Part shown: positions 60,430 to 64,000 of the stretch, one piece after another
How positions within the stretch are numbered: the first letter of the stretch is position 1
How the letters are laid out: every line of letters starts with the position of its first letter
Source: Chlorops oryzae
Taxonomy: Eukaryota > Arthropoda > Insecta > Diptera > Chloropidae
Assembly (NCBI GenBank): GCA_020466095.1
Contig: CM035806.1
Coordinates: 145,279,420-145,343,419, forward strand
Length of the DNA stretch: 64,000 nt
Direction of reading: 5' to 3'
Position numbers and translations under genes: made by a program
Notes under the pieces: generated by a model
The model's database searches: none
The model's input: the letters and a program-made list of their open reading frames with translations, nothing else
Told to the model about the DNA's origin: nothing

Positions 60430-60887
60430 TTCCTATTGCTGCATTTAAACGTACTAAATTAAGCCTTAGTCTACTAAAAATTTCAAAAATCTACTAAAGT
60501 GTCCTAAAATGTACTAAAATGTACTAATATGTACTAAAATGTACTAATATGTACTAAAATGTACTAAAATGTACTAAAATGTACTAAAATGTACTAATAT
60601 GTACTGAAATGTACTAAAATGTACTAAAATGTACTAAAACGTACCAAAATGTACTAAAATGTACTGAAACGTACCAAAATGTACTGAAATGTATTAAAAT
60701 GTACTAAAATGTACTAAATTGTACTAAAATGCACTAAAATGTACTAAAATGTAGTAAAATGTTATAAATGTACTAAACATTTTTTCTTAAAATATCTTTT
60801 CTGTACATTTTCGCTTTATATATTCACAATACTGAATATCCACATATGTATTTGTATTTTAAATATGTGCATATTCGTGCATACAAT
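60430..60887. repeat. Interspersed repeat with a TGTACTAAAA tandem core, copy 2
   Basis: Left landmark TTCCTATTGCTG (60430), about 30 units of TGTACTAAAA and variants (about 60460-60775), right landmark TGTGCATATTCGTGCATACA (60866). Flanked at distance by the direct repeat CACAAGAGGWATCAACACTA... at 60294-60320 and 60903-60929. Confidence 0.87.
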
Positions 60888-60929
60888 TCAATTTTTCTAG
60901 ATCACAAGAGGTATCAACACTACCTTAAC

Positions 60930-63900
60930 CTCAAATTCTATCGAATTGTCAAATTACAAAAGCAAGGTACACAGAAAATAGTGTCGACTAACACAGTGTA
61001 AATACCACTATTATGATTTTAAGTTCTCTTTTTCCCCTCCTCAAATTGCTGTAGTTTGTTAACCCTTTCATTCAACTGTTTGCGAACAAATTTTTGAGCC
61101 TCTGCGAGGCCAACGGAGACCCTTAAGTTGCAAGCCCGTTAGAATATTTTTCTAACAATTCTAACAATTTGCTGTTGTTGTAACAAGCTTCTGAAGTTTC
61201 AAACCATATTTTAGGAATGAATTCAGAGTGCATATTAATCAAAAAATAAAAAGGGGTTAACAATTGCAAATTCTCGGAGGCTTCAGCGAAACACAGAAAA
61301 AAATCTTAGGCAAGAGAAATTATCTAATTATGCGTAACGCTGTATTAAGATATACATATAAATATGTACTATATGCCTTCAGAGTGGCATAGAGAATTCT
61401 ACAAAATTCACTGAAATCAACTGACATGAGTACATGTTCAACAACAACAATAACAACAACAACAACAACAAGAACAGCTACACTCACTATTACCATTGAG
61501 TGACCGTAACAGTTTAGTCCAACAAAAGAACACGACAACAACTTCCGCTATCCATTTAGGTATGCAATGTGAAACGAAATGGACAGGAGGTGGGGGGAAA
61601 GCAAAACAAACCAAAATTACAACAACTAGTTTTCTGTTTTTGGACAAATTTCGGGAATTAATTTATTCTAAAATTTATAACTTTTTTTTTGAGAATTTTT
61701 TGTTTTTCCAGGCAAAAAGTAAAACGAGAACAAAGTCAGTGACTCCTGTTGAGATTCGCTGATCACATTAATTTTGTTGCTCATTAGCACTTAAAAGAAC
61801 ATATGTTAACAGCAACAACAGCAAGAGCATCAACAACAACAGCAAAAATAAAAATAAATCTTGAAAAGTGCTCTGCAATTTGAAAAAATCTTCCTCACGG
61901 CATCCCAGCGCCCGAGGAGAGCCTCGCCGCGCTTCGCCTTCGAGTCGATGATTCTGTCTTTTGAAGGCGATTTTCTTGTGGTCTCTTAATTTTTCGCGTT
62001 TTTTGGACAACTCGTTGTCGTCATTGTCGTTGTCGTACCTGTTGTTGTTGTTGCTGTTGTCGTCGTTGTCTTATCGTCGGTTGATACATATGCAAATGAC
62101 TGCAGCAAATAAGTGTTAAAAATGGCCAAAAGCCGTAGACTGAGAACATCCAGGATGAGACGAGGAAGAATCCGAAGACGCTGAAGAATACGCGGAATAG
62201 AAAGAGAAAAAGATAGAGATAGAGAGAACGAGAACGAGAGAGAGGAAAAAAATGTTCAAACTACGAGCGCTTAATGCGCTCATCTCTTAAAGAGATACGC
62301 GCGTACCTTTCATGATGCGACACACCGCACCACACCACACCGCACCGCACCGCACCGCACTGCGTCATCGTAAGGCCATGTGCAACGCAGCGCAACGCGA
62401 CAACATAATTAAAATTCATTACGTATTTTGTTCATAACAAATTGCCACCGATTAGTTTAATACGCTTGTTTATAACTGCAATGGCAGCCACACGTGTTTT
62501 CGGTTATGTCTGCGTTTGTGCGTCTGCGCATGCGTGTAAGCTTTTTCGCTCGGTAGGCGTTGCATTCCTTAAAATGAACTGAAATTTATAAGCAAGCCGA
62601 TTGTGATACTCGTAGTATTATTGTTGTTATAAGTATATACATACATACATGATTGTTCATGTGTGTGTGTGTGCAGATATGTATGTATGTTTGTTTGTGG
62701 ATATGGCTATGGGTCTGCATTTCCTTTTGAAGCCTTTGCTTTGAATATTTGCTGCCTTAATTGAACGCACTAAAATTGGGGCCGCCGAACGGCAACAGCA
62801 ACGGCAATGGCAACGAATACCGAAAAGAACAGCAACGGCAATGGCAACGACGGTGACAGAGACGACAACAACAACGCTGACGACAACAATGACAATCGAA
62901 ATAAATAAAGAAAATTAAGTTATCGCGCGCGAGCATAAGAAGCACAATTCTGAGTACAAATTTATGCTTTTATTTATTCTTTATTCTTTGATTTTATTTT
63001 TTCTTTTATTTCCCCTCCAAAGTTATTGCCTCGAGGGTGTCGTGGTGCCATCATGACCCGTTTTAACCGAGCTGTTGCCATATCGATAAATATTTTGGTT
63101 TATCGTTAACAGCATGCTCTCTGCAAGGACTAAATTATCGATGTTTTTTATTATTTATTTATTTTTTTTTTTTTTTTGAAGTAAAAATATCGGGCACTCT
63201 GAGCGAATTTATCGATTAGCAGGAATTTTGTATGAGTGAGCCTTTTGACACAAGGATGAGGGAAGGTAAATTCAGCCTACCTGTTCAGCCATTAGTCCAT
63301 TAAGGAACAGTGTAAAAATTTTGCTCAGTGAATTCATCGAAATTCCGATAAACCAATATCGAATCGATTAATTTCAAATTGGATTTTTTTAAATGTATCA
63401 AACACAACCGTCACTTAAAATTTTTTATTCTTCTTTCATGCGAAAATCGTTGCAGCGGAGACCCAAGGAAATTAAGAGAAAATATATTTGAAAAAAAAAA
63501 AATTTTTTTTTTTTTGTTTTTTTCAATCCCAAAATAAGAAACTCCAAAAAAGTCGTTAGCTGTCTGAGTCAACGCCGAATTCGTAATCAGGCCAACCGTA
63601 TGCAATACTTTGAGAATTTAAGTGCATTAATAATGTGCGATTAATCATTGAGTAAATTTCAGGCGAAACAAAAGACTTAAGGCACGAACTTATTACGATT
63701 TTATGCAGCCGAAGCCAACATGCTGGGTGTGCGTACAAGATTCCAGGGCAATAAGATTGACTAAGATAAAGTGGCATTTGAAAAGGAGTGCTTCGATGAG
63801 AAAAAAAAAATTAAGCAATAGAAATCGAAATCGGTAGGCAGAGATCATAGCCACAAAGAGAAAGAGCGAGCGAGCGAGCGAGCGAAGTGAGAAAGAGAAA

Positions 63901-64000
63901 GAGAGAGAGAGAGAGCGGAAGAAAACCGATAAAGACTGTCATTGATGGGGATTTCCGCAATAAATTTTTCTCCCTTCCGACTCGACGTTCTCAATATATG
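60930..64000. other. Intergenic to the window end, no gene seen
   Basis: Contains an AAC run at 61439-61470, GTTGTTGTTGTTGCTG near 62041-62058, a (CACCG)n-like run at 62325-62361, CATACATACATA near 62639-62650, CAACGGCAATGGCAACG repeats near 62791-62850, A/T homopolymers near 63160-63176 and 63490-63520, and GA/GCGA repeats at 63860-63915. ATCGATA-type motifs cluster at 63080-63370. No coding region recognised. Confidence 0.5.

Noticed and set aside
61059..61265. Inverted GTTAACCC motifs about 200 bp apart
   Set aside because: Only 8-10 bp match, with no duplication; expected by chance in this composition.

Overview
The window is nuclear DNA of a fly. Three things point there: the only host gene is a knirps-family orphan nuclear receptor with Drosophila-type motifs, mini-me-type retroelement repeats with a (TA)n / core / (GTCY)n layout are present, and so is a mariner. 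The many transposon-derived repeats and long intergenic stretches suggest a larger, more repetitive genome than D. melanogaster, perhaps a tephritid or another non-drosophilid higher fly. That last step is inference; the species is not identified.

Layout. Positions 1-1928 (+) hold the C-terminal 641 codons of knirps-related (knrl), open at the left edge. The DNA-binding domain lies outside the window. The remaining 62 kb contains no host gene I can support. It is intergenic DNA downstream of knrl, made of (i) A/T-rich and CA/CTG-rich single-copy sequence that could hold cis-regulatory DNA, (ii) about 5 kb of (GA)n/(CT)n-type arrays plus other microsatellites (TTGG, TTATG, GAGAGATA, a 10-mer, and a 124-bp satellite), and (iii) a dense, nested set of DNA transposons and retroelement fragments.

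Mobile elements, most delimited by both terminal inverted repeats (TIRs) and target-site duplications (TSDs): a mariner (5846-7131, TA TSD, one nonsense codon) nested in a hAT-like MITE whose family has two further copies with perfect 8-bp TSDs (38074-38390 and 47175-47524); a long-TIR hAT-like element (9554-11274) holding two mini-me insertions; a second full mini-me copy in opposite orientation (12788-13648); two adjacent MITEs of about 550 bp with 3-bp TWA TSDs (13673-14224 and 14652-15201); a 20-bp-TIR repeat (15398-16020); a Transib-like element (27152-28968); a stack at 39480-42088 (hAT MITE on the edge of a TA-duplicating element that contains a foldback element); another hAT-like element (44334-45030); a pogo-like MITE (57500-57658); two copies of a tRNA-derived SINE; and two copies of a repeat built around a 10-bp tandem array.

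The most interesting item is the Transib-like element at 27152-28968. It has CGGCG 5-bp TSDs and CACAGTG termini identical to the V(D)J heptamer. An A-rich nonamer follows the heptamer after exactly 23 bp at one end and exactly 12 bp at the other. It carries no recognisable transposase, but it does hold a minus-strand, frame-consistent two-exon reading frame with its own poly(A) signal. No rRNA, intact tRNA or CRISPR array was seen.
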